Made by a program: the position numbers and the translations under genes
The notes under the pieces: model-generated
The model's database searches: none
What the model saw: the letters and a program-made list of their open reading frames with translations, nothing else
Told to the model about the DNA's origin: nothing
NCBI RefSeq assembly: GCF_963676685.1
Contig: NC_092347.1
Location: 92,880,208-92,944,207 of the forward strand
Direction of reading: 5' to 3'
Origin: Mytilus edulis
Taxonomy: Eukaryota; Mollusca; Bivalvia; Mytilida; Mytilidae
Length of the DNA: 64,000 nucleotides
In this document: positions 46,235 through 58,800 of the stretch, one piece after another
Position numbering within the stretch: position 1 is the stretch's first letter
Layout of the letters: the number at the start of each line of letters is the position of its first letter

Positions 46235-46440
46235 TTTAAATAAGGATAATGTGGTATGATTGCAAATGAGACAACTCTCCACTAAAGTTCAAATGAAGTG
46301 GATGTAAGCAATTATCTACAACCATGAGAAAAATCCATATCATATAGTCTGCTATAAAAGGTGCTGGGTATTTGACATTGTGTATGAGTGTCTTAAAATT
46401 TAGTTTAGTTAAACTTAAAAAAGATTGCAGAAACAAAAAT
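46235..46440 (+). repeat. Dispersed mussel-type repeat, family 1 fragment
   Basis: 'gtggtatgattgcaaatgag' and 'acaactctccac' match the head of the family, and 'catagtctgctataaaaggt' matches its middle. Another head fragment is at 51905-51945 ('gatgtggtatgagtgccaat'). Confidence 0.65.
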
Positions 46441-47395
46441 TGGAAGAATGAGCAAGGGTAGCACTTAATTGACTAGATGTAGAGAACAGCATAAAAATAA
46501 TGTTGTCCTCAGCATGCCGCAATCATAATTCAATATATCTGAAATAAACTTACTCATCACAACCAATCCTTGCCAAGCTGCTTACTACTGTTCAAATACT
46601 TCATGAGAAATTGTTAAAATCTTAAGTTCATTTAACATGTAGCAATATTCAATTGATTGCCAAACAAGAAGAGGTGTCCTCCATATCAGAAAAGATCTAA
46701 AAAGTTTCACCTCTTTCAACATAAAAAATAAACACCCAAATGTCAATACTAACAGGATCCTAGTTTAAGCTGATGACTAAATATGAAGTCATATTGTTTA
46801 GTGGTACCTGAGCAATGTGTTACAGAAATAATTGTTGGACACTCAGATAGACAAGGTGAATGCAAGTTAACCCTAATTGTTTGAGAGTAGGGGTATAAAA
46901 TAGTATGATTTACAAGGTCATATCTTTAAAAGCATAAAAGAATATAGTTGGGTATTAGGGCAATAAAAAAAATCTAGTGCCCATGCCGGAGTAGAGAGGG
47001 CATTCAGTTATACCTCATCAGTTTGTACATCAAAATTGGTTTCTATCTCTTACTTCATCTACCTCAACCATGTGTAATCTAATACACAATGTGTATTACA
47101 AAATAAAACAGATAAAGTTTGAATTTTGGTGGCATCACTTTAACCAATCTACAGTTATTCCCCTTTACAAATAGTAGATTCTGTTTTCTAACTTTAGTTA
47201 GCCTCAATTAAATGTTTTTAAACCTATACCCAATGCATATTACCACAAAACTCAGATCAAGTATGATTTTGGGTAGATCAACTTATACCATTCTTGAGTA
47301 ATGTCCCTTTATAAAGTTGAATGCAAGCAGCGGCATCATCTATATCATATAGTTAATGTTTCCAAGGGGACACCTCTTTTAAAAATAATAATTAT
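46441..47395. other. Intergenic, no gene recognised
   Basis: AT-rich DNA with no conserved frame. Confidence 0.4.
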
Positions 47396-47399
47396 TAGT

Positions 47400-49625
47400 A
47401 ACAACAAGAGTGCACACGCTAAAATGTGACGCCTTCTTTACTAACCATTGATTTTATGTTGATAGTCCTAAATATAAATCTTTACTACATGTAAAAAACT
47501 TAATATGATCCAAGTAAATGAGGTCAAGGTCAGATAAACCAAACATTAAAATACATGTACACCTTTGACCATTCAATATACCAAATATAGTTGACTTTTT
47601 GCTTAAAGTTTCTAAGAAACACACTTTATTAAGACAAGAGTGCACACACTGAAATGTCTCGCCTTCTTTACTAATCATTGATATTATGCTGATAGTCCTA
47701 AGTATAAAGCTTGATTACAACTGTCACATAAACTTAACATTAACCAAGATAGCTAAACAAAGACCAATGAACCATGAAAATGAGGTCAAGGTCAGATGAA
47801 CTATGCCATGCAGACATGTACAGCTAACAAAGCTTCCATACAACAAATATAGTTAACCTATTACTTATAGTTTAAGAAAAATAGACCAAAACACAAAAAC
47901 TTAACACTGTGCAATGAACCGTGCAATTGAGGTCATGGTCAAATAAAACCTGTGGGACTGACATATAGATCATAATATATTTCCATACACCAAATATAGT
48001 TGACCTTTGGCATATAATATTAGATAAAAAGACCAAAACTTAAAAACTTACTTTGACCACTGAACCATGAAAATGAGGTCAAGGTCAGATGACATCTGCT
48101 CGCTAAACATGTACACCTTACAACCATTCCATACAACAAATATAGTAGACCTATTGCATAAAGTATGAGAAAAACAGACCAAAACACAAAAACTTAACTA
48201 TAATCACTGAACCATGAAAATGAGGTCAAGGTCAGATGACACCTGCCAGTTGGACATGTACACCTTCCAGTCCTTCAATACACCAAATATACTAGCCTTG
48301 ACCACCAAAACTTAACCATGTTCACTGATCCATGAAATGAGGTCAAGGTCAAATGAAAACTGTCTGACGGGCATGAGGACCTTGCAAGGTACGCACATAC
48401 CAAATATAGTTATCCTATTACTTATATTAAGAGAGAATTCAACATTACAAAAAATTTTGAAATTTTTTTTCAAGTGGTCACTGAACCATGAAAATGAGGT
48501 CAAGGACAATGGACATGTAACTGACGGAAACTTCGTAACATGAGGCATCTATATACAAAGTATGAAGCATCCAGGTCTTTCACCTTCTAAAACATAAACC
48601 TTTTAAGAAGTTAGCTAACACCGCCGCTGCTGCCGGATCACTATCCCTATGTCGAGCTTTCTGCAACAAAAGTTGCAGGCTCGACAAAAACTAAACATTG
48701 ACCAATGAATCATGAAAATGAGGTCAAGGTCAGACCATGCCAGACAGACAGGTACACCTTACAATCAATCTATGCATACAATATAGTAGAATTATTGCTT
48801 AAAGTTTCAAATCAACAAACTTTAACCATGAAAATTGAACATTGACAAATGAACCATGAAAATGAGGTCAAAGACACACAATACCTGCCAGACAATCCTT
48901 TCATATATCAAACATAGTTGACCTTTTGCTTATAGTTTAAGAAAAATAGACCAAAACACAAAAATGTAACACTGAGCAATGAACCGTGAAAATGAGGTCA
49001 TGGTCAAAGAAAACCTGTGAGACTGACATCTACATCATTAAATATTTCTATACACCAAATAGTTAACCTATTGCGCATAATGTAAGAAAAAAAGATTAAA
49101 ACACAAAAACATAACTTTGACCACTAAACCATGAAAATGAAGTCAAGGTCAGATAGCACCTGCCAGTTGGACATGTACACCTTACAATCATTTTGTACAC
49201 CATACACCAAATATAGAAAACCTATTGCTTAAAGTATATGATTTATGGATCTGAACACAAAAACTCAACCTGTTCACTGATCCATGAAATGAAGTCAAGG
49301 TCAAATGAAAACTGTCATACAGGCATGAGGACCTTGCAAGGTATGCACATACTGAATATAGTTTTCCTATTACTCATAAGAAATTAACATTAAAAAAAAT
49401 GTCATTTTTTTCCCAAATAGTCACTGAACCATGAAAATAATGGCAATGGACATCCGACAGACAGAAACTTTGAAACATAAGGCATCTACATACAAAGTAT
49501 GAAGCATCCAGGTCTTCTATCTTTCAAAATATAAAGCTTTTAAGAAGTTAGCTGCCCCACTGCACCTGCATCACTATCTTGAGCTTTCTGCAACAAAAGT
49601 TGCAGGCTCGACAAAAACATTGCTA
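47400..49625 (-). repeat. Two adjacent tandem-core elements, ~145-bp monomers
   Basis: Twelve units carry 'ccatgaaaatgaggtcaagg' or close variants, near 47520, 47782, 47930, 48076, 48222, 48338, 48500, 48720, 48864, 48997, 49142 and 49292. Most spacings are 133-150 bases. Two near-identical heads ending 'gctttctgcaacaaaagttg' and 'caggctcgac' lie at about 48650-48690 and 49578-49614, so two elements stand in a row. They are reverse-oriented relatives of 31975-33030. They are non-coding. Confidence 0.85.
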
Positions 49626-49701
49626 GTATTAATTGTAAAAGGCTTGCGTTTCATTTGACAATATGACTGATTGTTGCTTCTTTACACCAATTTCATAAAA
49701 T

Positions 49702-50040
49702 TGAGAATGGAAATGGGGAATGTGCCAAAGAGACAACAACCCGACCATAGAAAAAAAACAACAGCAGAAGGTCACCAACAGGTCTTCAATGTAGCGAGAA
49801 ATTCCCGCACCCGGAGGCGTCCTTCAGCTGGCCCCTAAACAAATATATACTAGTTCAGTGATAATGAACGCCATACTAATTTCCAAATTGTACACAAGAA
49901 ACTAAAATTAAAATAATACAAGACTAACAAAGGCCAGAGGCTCCTGACTTGGGACAGGCGCAAAAATGCGGCGGGGTTAAACATGTTTATGAGATCTCAG
50001 CCCTCCCCCTATACCTCTAGCCAATGTAGAAAAGTAAACG
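49702..50040 (+). repeat. Dispersed mussel-type repeat, family 1 (copy 4)
   Basis: It begins 'gaatggaaatggggaatgtg' and 'ccaaagagacaacaacccga', and ends 'ggctcctgacttgggacagg', 'gcggggttaaacatgttt' and 'tcagccctccccctatacct'. It is non-coding. Confidence 0.8.
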
Positions 50041-50740
50041 CATATTTGACTTTAAAGTGGCAGTCAGTTCTAATTTGTCAAAGAAGTTTGAACCAACCAC
50101 CAACCTTTAGCAGGAAAACTGATAATATGGGCATGGAAAATAAAATACATTTGTTTATTTATTTGTTTATTTACTTTATATGAGGTATATCAACAAAGAA
50201 CAATAGCTTAAACTTCATCTCATTACCCTCAAGGCAAATAACGTGTTTTACAAAATTAACATATTCAAAATTAAAATCACAATCTGTGTGCAAAAATAAC
50301 AATGAAATCTTTGTGCTCCTCATTCCATAATAATCAATGTCTGAATAAATAAAGAATTTAAATCTTCATTTCAGATAAAATATTATTATGGTGATCATCA
50401 TAGGTGACCTCAAATCTAAACTGCAAAATTAATTAGTAATTTTTTGCATACTGGAAAATAAACATTAATCATCAATGGCAATAAGTGAGGGACTGCAATG
50501 TCAGCCTTCACATCATGGACCAAGAAAGCGTTCTATCACCATGAGCTCTAAACTAACAGCCTTTAATCAAACAAAGCCTCAATATATGGCACTTTCAAAA
50601 CTAATTTAATGACCACTACTAAATTTTCATATAATTTAGTCAGAATGAAAAAAAATGATAATTATCTTGTAAGGTTAATACAACATATTGGTATAAGTTA
50701 ATTGGCTGTCCTATGATTAGTGGATTTAGATTAGAATCAA
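50041..50740. other. Intergenic, no gene recognised
   Basis: A short (TTTA)n microsatellite lies at about 50152-50175. Nothing else was recognised. Confidence 0.4.
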
Positions 50741-50743
50741 ATA

Positions 50744-51325
50744 AAGGAGTAGGTCCGGTAAGAGCCGATTTTGGCCTCAAATTTCAAGTTCATCTGACGA
50801 ATGTTTTTAGACACTTTTTAAACACTTAAGTGTCTATTTTAGGTGATTCAGTAGTTAAATGTAACAGATTTTAACTGATTTACTCATTAAAAACGCCCTG
50901 ATTCTAGCTTAAATTTGAAAAATCTATCAAATATGCCAAAAATTGTCACTTTTTAGATGTTTTTTGTCAAAAATGAAAGTGGCCGCATCCGTGTTCATCC
51001 TCAACCTTTATATATGTTATGTATTATCATCAAATACAACTTACATTTTAATATTAAGAATAAACACAAATGCGGCCACTTTCATTTAAGACGAAAACCG
51101 TCTAAAATATAACTAAAATGCTAATATTGTGAAGATTTCAGTAATTTAGCATGACTTGATGATGCTTGTACTCGATATATGTGCATTGTATCGCCAAACA
51201 CAGCCCATATTTATTTAGCAGAAGCATTCTACTGTCCAATAAATAACTAAAATCGTACATTTTAACAATTTTGTAAAACTGCTATATTTTTGGGCCAAAA
51301 AGGGGTCTTACTGAACCTACTCCTT
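50744..51325. mobile_element. Mariner-like non-autonomous element, copy 2
   Basis: The ends AAGGAGTAGGTCCGGTAAG and (complement) AAGGAGTAGGTTCAGTAAG are inverted and flanked by TA (50742-50743, 51326-51327). The central fold-back pair 'gtggccgcatccgtgttcat' and 'aaatgcggccactttcat' matches copy 1. The orientation is opposite to 19551-20132. Confidence 0.85.
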
Positions 51326-51329
51326 TATA

Positions 51330-54300
51330 ACTTTGTGCTATAGGGCAACAGCCAGTTCGTTTTCCAAAAATTAAAGGAAAAGTCACATTTGTCGATGACA
51401 TTTCAATCCTAATCAAGAAATATGAGGTTGACTTACAATGTTTTTGGAAATATTTTTGTTTTAAAGTATTCATGTCATCTTTGAAAATAATGTTCTTTCT
51501 TCCCCATTATCAAGTAATGTTGAATCAGTTATTTGATGTTGGCATTTGGTTATGTTTTCCAGTTAATCAGTTCCATATATTTGGTTAAATAGCTTGATCT
51601 CTGCTATAAAATAACTTTCAGAGGGCAACCTGTATTTATCAATCAAGTACAAATACCATACTAATATAAATATGTCATTTCATTTGTTCTCCTACCTGGA
51701 GCATTCATCTTTGATCATGAAAAAAACACAAATATCCTGATCACATGATCTGATATGAAATATAAATACTGTGTAAATACAGCACCATTATCATTGGATG
51801 TTAAACAATATTATCATATTAACTATACTATAATCAAAATAAATACAATGCTGACAATAAAAGGTTTTGTATAAACCTTCATAACAGTTCATAGATATAG
51901 GCAGATGTGGTATGAGTGCCAATGAGACAACTCTCCATCCAAGTAACAATTTATAAAAGTAAAACATGAATACATATGTTTATGCTGACCGACACATCTG
52001 TTGTCCATTCACACAATATGGTATAAGACAATGTTTACATGCATTTATTTTAGTACAGTATCCAAGATACATTGAAGTCTTATAATAATCTACTAATATT
52101 TATATATATTATGCCGATGACATAACAGATGAGTTTCATACAGATAAAATATATAAGATATACATTAATTTGATTTGCTCAATTAAATAGTTTAAATTTT
52201 CAGGATAAAATATTGCATAACTCATAATTTTCCATTTAATTGTTTTAGGTACTGAAGTTTTCAACATCAATTTCAACTTTTGAAGTGATAGAAAATAATT
52301 TACCATGTCTGCATTTTATGTACAAGGGAACTGTTTTATATTTATCAAGTTGACATCAAAGTATGATAAAGGAAAATTTACTTGTTTCTGAATCCTATGT
52401 TTATTTCAAGTCAACATATAAATGTATATATATATTCTTTCATGTCTAATTTTCTATGGAAATGGTGTTGATATCCAATTCAATAAATAAACAGTTAATA
52501 TTTTAATTATTTAATAAGTTATTTAAAATGAGCGTTATACTTTCGAAAGCATCAAATTATACAAAGACATAGGTATGAATGAACACAAAAAACTGGTATA
52601 ACTGAACACAAAAAAGCATGAGGAAAAAAATCAGCCTTTTTTTTTTAAATCAAAAACTATGATATGTGTGAATATGCATTTGTATTAATTTTTAAAAGGG
52701 TGTGAACATACATTGGTATTAGTTTTGAAAAGCTTGTATTGAACACTCCAAAAATTATAGAATAATACCATTTTTAAAATGTAGCTGAAAACATCAATCA
52801 ATCAATCACACTTACATTTGGTTAAATTAATAGAAAAATTCAAACAATCTTCACACCAACCTTGTTACACTGCAAAACCCACCCTATCTACGAACTCCAG
52901 TAACAAAATCAGATCTTATTATCTGGTCCAAAATATTACATTTTTATGCATAAATCTAAAAAAAATTATGCAAAGTACATGTAGTAAGAATGTGAAGTAA
53001 GTTAACCTTATAAAAATGTATGTAAAATGATAGTTACAAAAAATATATATTTTGAGATCATTTCTCAACCAATTCATGAAACATTTTCACCTTGAATGTC
53101 AGAATTACATATCCGTCAGATTTTTATTTAGGATTGCATGAAACTAGATTATTTCACAAATATCCAGCCCTTTCCTGTTATAAATAATATATCTGTTGAT
53201 CCAGTTAGATTGTTGGTAACAGTTATATATAAAATCCTGTCTAAATTAACACATTTGTATAATTTGTTAGAAAAAATGTTTGTTTTATATTAAAAGTGAA
53301 GTACACTTGAGAACTTTATTAACAACCTGGTTTAACCTTATCTAAAATTTCAGATCTATAATTTACGAATAAAAGTTTTTCAGAAATACAATTTTTCAGA
53401 TCTTGTTTCTTGATACAAATAACATTTTGAAAACAAACAGATAAAACATGTAAAAGCTAAATATGATATGTATCATTATTGTACAATTTCTTTACAAATA
53501 CATAATTTGCATAAACGGCAACAATAAACGTAATACAGCATAACAGCAATAAAATATAGCACAAATATTAGCATAATAGCAAGCACAATGATAATTTCAT
53601 TTATTTCATACTAAAAAAGACCATCAGTGTAAAAAATAGGTCCAACAAAAATCATTTACAATGTTGGTCTCCAAATAATGAGCAAATTGATTGATAAGTG
53701 CAGAACAAATCATTTATTTTCTCTACTTCTTCATACTGAATAAATTTCTCCAAAATCTCCTTGATCTTCATTTGTTTTAGACATTTAAGATCAAATATAA
53801 AAATGATGAGTAAAAAACAAATAAAGATCTGCTTTATTACTAATTGATGGAAATCAATCAAAAAGTTGAACAAAAAAAAACACTTCACACAATTTTATGG
53901 CAAACTTTCCTTTGATTCATGATCCTTACAAAATCATAGACAAAATAATTTATGCATAATCATATTTCAACAAAGGCACATGCATAACAATCATCAGTGA
54001 TTTTTTAATCTTTTTTACTGAATACTAACATCCTACTCGACTACATTTTGTAATTGAGAGTTCAGATAATGAACCCAATATCTACTTGAAAGAATGTGGT
54101 GTAATATAAAAATGATACATATTCAAATAATGTTGTGTTAGGAAATGAATTTGTATTTGAAATGTTCTATCAGATCTTAAAAAGATTGCCCCTTTTAATC
54201 TGTTTCCATAGTTGGGCAAAAAAGTTACTTCTCTTAGTGAACAGAATAATTATTAACTTGCAAGACTTTATCCCCATAAATTCAAAGATGAGATTCCATG

Positions 54301-55816
54301 TTTTCAGATGTTTTTCATATCAACATCAAGATATAGCTTTTTATTGGTCTGTATTTAAATATTTGAAACTTGAAAAATTTACTCAGAATATCAAAACTGG
54401 CTTTGGGATGTGAAATTAATAAAAAGTCTGTTCATATTCCTTTCATACTATTTTTTTAAAGGTACTTTATAAGAAATTTTCTTAGCAAAAAAGGCATAAA
54501 GATAACATGACAACTGCTTCACAATCGAATGGCAATAATCGCTGAGATAAATTTACCATTATATACAGTTTTCTAATCTATTTCAAGCTCTTAGTCTAAG
54601 AAAGGCTTACTGAATGGCAATTTAATGAAAACAGTGAAATTTCAACATACAACAATTGATGATCAATTATTTTGAAGAAAAATCAGAAAACATTCCTGGA
54701 AACTACTCAAATTTTGTATATCTTACTTGTACTTAAAACTTCATCTATTAATTTGTATTGCCATTACTATACACATTATACTGCACCTTTCTTATTTTAC
54801 AGTCAAAATGCACAAACTATAAAAAGTGCTGCATTTTTTTTTCAAAAAGTATTCATGTATGACATCTTTTAAAAAAAAAGTGGATAATTTATGTTGTGCC
54901 CTTCAAATCTAAATTCATTAATTTCTACACAAAATATTTTATTTGGAACATTACTAGTTTAAAAAGTTGCAGAAAAGAGAAAAAAATAAAACTTTGTCCC
55001 AAAACACCAATTTATTGGACCTCATCTTAAAATAGGATACAAATATTTTGCATAACATTACATTCTACTGTTTCTAAGCCATGTACAATTAAAATTGATG
55101 TTTTGAGAAAATGTATAGTTATTTATATGTCTGAAGTAAACAATTAGTTGGTTTGTATTTCAACACTCATATTGCAATGTTTGTTCATGCCAAACAGCAT
55201 TTTTGTGAAAGACAGTTTATAACAATAACAAATTTGTTTATGTTGCAATTTCTAAGTTGCAAAGTTCAACCTCAATGTAATATAATAATAACAATATCAC
55301 AGTAAACATGGTAACAAAAATGATTTTACATCCAATTTCTTCAGTCTTGCACATATAAAATCAATTCTATATCAAAATCCCCCTACTCACTTAGTATCTA
55401 TACATATGTGGACTTATTGTGTTATCAGATTTAATTTATTTAATTTGAAAATTGACCTACCTAAAGTTACACAATTAAGTTGACAAATCTTTAAAAAGAA
55501 AAAGTTTAAGGAACAATGAAGATATTTTAAATGATCAAGTATTTTACATTATTCCAAAAATACAAATTAATAACAGGCTCAACTATTTGTATGAAAAAAA
55601 TACGGTTTTGTTCAAAAATGAGTCTAAATCCACATGTTGATCATTATAAGACAAAAATGCTTCACAATTATTCAGTATTGAGATTTTCTAGACTGGGTTT
55701 TCTTGACTGTAATTTGAATTTCCAGATCTTTGTGTAGACAAATGCAGGATTCACAGACCATTTTTCCTTGGATAAGATTTTGTAACCCAAACATTGATTT
55801 CAATTCCATATGATCA
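51330..55816. other. Long intergenic stretch; distal part may be 3' UTR of the C2/IPT gene
   Basis: No conserved coding frame is seen. The DNA next to 55816 is downstream of the stop codon of the minus-strand gene, so some of it must be its 3' UTR. I could not fix a polyadenylation site. Confidence 0.4.
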
Positions 55817-58800
55817 TCACATGGTAGCTAAAGCTTCAGGACAATGTGTAATGACTTTAGCTACAAGTTTGTCAATGTACACCTTCATATCTTTCTTGTC
55901 ATTCTTTAATGCTAAAAATAGAGAAATTAATGTACATTAGCTTAAATCAAGATTTGTATGTGTGTGTACTTTCCACTTTTTTTAAGATGTTTATTTTTCA
56001 TTTTTTGCTAAAATCCTTGTAGTTCAATTATCAACATACCATTTCAGTAACATACATTTTTTCAATCTAGGAAAAGACTCAAAAATCAGACCACTAAAAA
56101 TACATTGTACAGAATTATGCATAGATATTTCTATTTACACTTCAGAAAGAACATTAAATAGTGGGTATATATACTAAGAATAATGAGGTAATAAAAAGTC
56201 CATTTCTATATGTAATTTGCATAACCAATTTTACTGTTACAATTCTAATTTCAACAACCATTGACAACAGTAAGTTTTCTTATATTCTAAAACCAATGAA
56301 GCATAAGAAATCCATTTCGTAAAGTAAATCATAATATTCAAGTTAAATTAGATAGAGCATTGTAATTTATTGATTAATATGTTCTATTTTGTGTGACATT
56401 TTAATTATTTTTCACATATGTTACCTATACATCACTTTGATAGTTTGACAAAATGACATATATATAGAAATAAGCTTGAATGTAAAATAAAAAAAAAATA
56501 TTCTTAACAGCTGTAAATTCTGAGAGTTCAATTACAATATGCTCAAGTAATTGTCACAGATATAGTCTTCTTTAATGTCTTTAAATCATTTTTACAAAAA
56601 AGACAGTTTTGTAATATGTAGTTTTGTACTTCTCCATTTCTTTGTAACTTTTTATAGATGACATTTCTTTAACTTTATAAAAAATTATTATAAAACATAA
56701 TCACTGTTATTCTATACAGCTAACTGGTAACTCCTTCAGGCAATACTGACCTAAGAAAATTTCGGCTCCTCTGCTTAGGCCGCTAACAATTATGTATCAG
56801 CTTTTGAAACTACTGGTCTCTTCATATATGTACCAAAAGAAAATGATTTCAGAATCGGGTGCTCTCAAATATCTTATATTAGCCAATATTTTTTTCTGCT
56901 AGATATTTATGAAAAGGATGTTTGAAAAGTAAAATGTAATTATATATATGTATTACCAATGTTATTTCAACTGATCGGGCGGAGCTTACGTTTTAATTTG
57001 CATAAGGACAGTCTATTTGAAAATGTGTGCGATAAGGATGATTGCCGTTATAATTATTATTGATTTCTAATCACCAATCATTGTCACCTAACGGATATTC
57101 AAAAGAACTAAGTGTATGATATGGGACAAATAACTGGACACTTCATTGATGAATTTATCCTAAAACACCTGTCTATAGATTGACTGATCTATGATGATCT
57201 AACCGGCAAAACTCCGCCCAGTCAAGTGAAATAAATCAAGTAATTAAGGTGATAAAGACACTTCTATATATTTTATCCTTACTTTCAATTTCTTCTTTTA
57301 GTACATCAATCTGTTCATTCTCCTTCTTTAAGCGAGCAATTTCTGCTTTCAGGGACTCCATATTTACTTGTGGAACTACGGCTTGAACTAAAAAAATATA
57401 AGAAACCATTAAACTAAAAGAATTTTAAAATTAAAAGTGTGATGATGTGTTTCAAAGTTTAATTCCCACTCTACAAGTTGTAACGAGTTCTCCATGCATC
57501 CATTTCATCAGATACTTCTAACCCTTTCAGAGTACTTTACAGTTTGCATAGTTGGTCAAATTTATTATTTCACAGTGATAACTTTATTTTGAAGTTCAAA
57601 GTTTGTTCTATATAAATGGGATATATATATGCAGGTTTCAAATTTGTACAACTACTATAAAAAAAAAATATCACATTTTCACCTTATATTTTAGGCAGAC
57701 TAAATTGTTCAGATTACAGAGTTTCCCTATAAACAATGATAAATCTTTGTTTCAAATATCTCAACTAATCTGTAAACTCTTAAATTGCCTACCTGGTCCT
57801 TTTGACTGGAACAAAGCATGACCTTCACTTGCCCTTCTGATATGTTTGAGAAATGTTTTCTTTGACTTGCCATCTGAATCATTATTGCCTTCACCATCTG
57901 GTAATGTGACCTGAAATAGTTTATAAACAGTCAAAGACTATGAAGAAAACCTATCAAAAATAAGATGTATTGCTCATGTTGCTAGCAGGAAAAATCTCTA
58001 TTATAGAGATGCAGTCAGTGTTAAAATTTTGAGATCAGAATCTTTTGCCATTTTTGAAGGCCTTTAATACCGAGACATATATGTATAGTTGCTATCATAT
58101 AAGCTATTAATTCTATGGTAATTGTGATTTAAAACAAAGTTCCCTTGATGTGTGAATAATTCTTTAAAAACAATGTCAATTAAAAATGGAATTGGAAATG
58201 GGGAATGTGTTTGATTTGTTCATAATGATGACATGGAATTAATCAAGGGAACTGATAGACCCTTCTGTAAAAATACATGTGTCTAGTACCTAAAACATTA
58301 AAACTACATGTATATGATAATCTATTAAGTTATTTATCAAACTACATTTTTAATTAAACATTGTAAATGATTTTAAACTCAAAACATAGAATATTCTTTC
58401 TTCAAACAACATGAACAAGTGTATGGAAATGGACATGAACAGCCTTGAGGATTTTTGGTCATAAGTGACTATTGTAAAAATTTCTATTTTTTTTGACACT
58501 CAGAGTACATGTAAATCATGTAGTTGCAGGCTTGAAATGAGGAGAATCAGTTAGTAAAGCATTTAAAGTCAGGTGCATGTAATAAAACTGACATTTCAGG
58601 TGTATCTTGAAATTCAAATTGATGGTCAAACAGTCTGCTTATTTACACCATCATTCTCATTAGTAAAATATTTCTCTTGTGGACAGTTGTTCGCCATACA
58701 TTTGGTGTGTTTGAGCTTTTGATTTTGCCATTTGATTAGGGACTTTCCATTTAGAATTTTCCTCAGAGATCTGTATTTGTGATTTTATTTTTTGTTAAAC

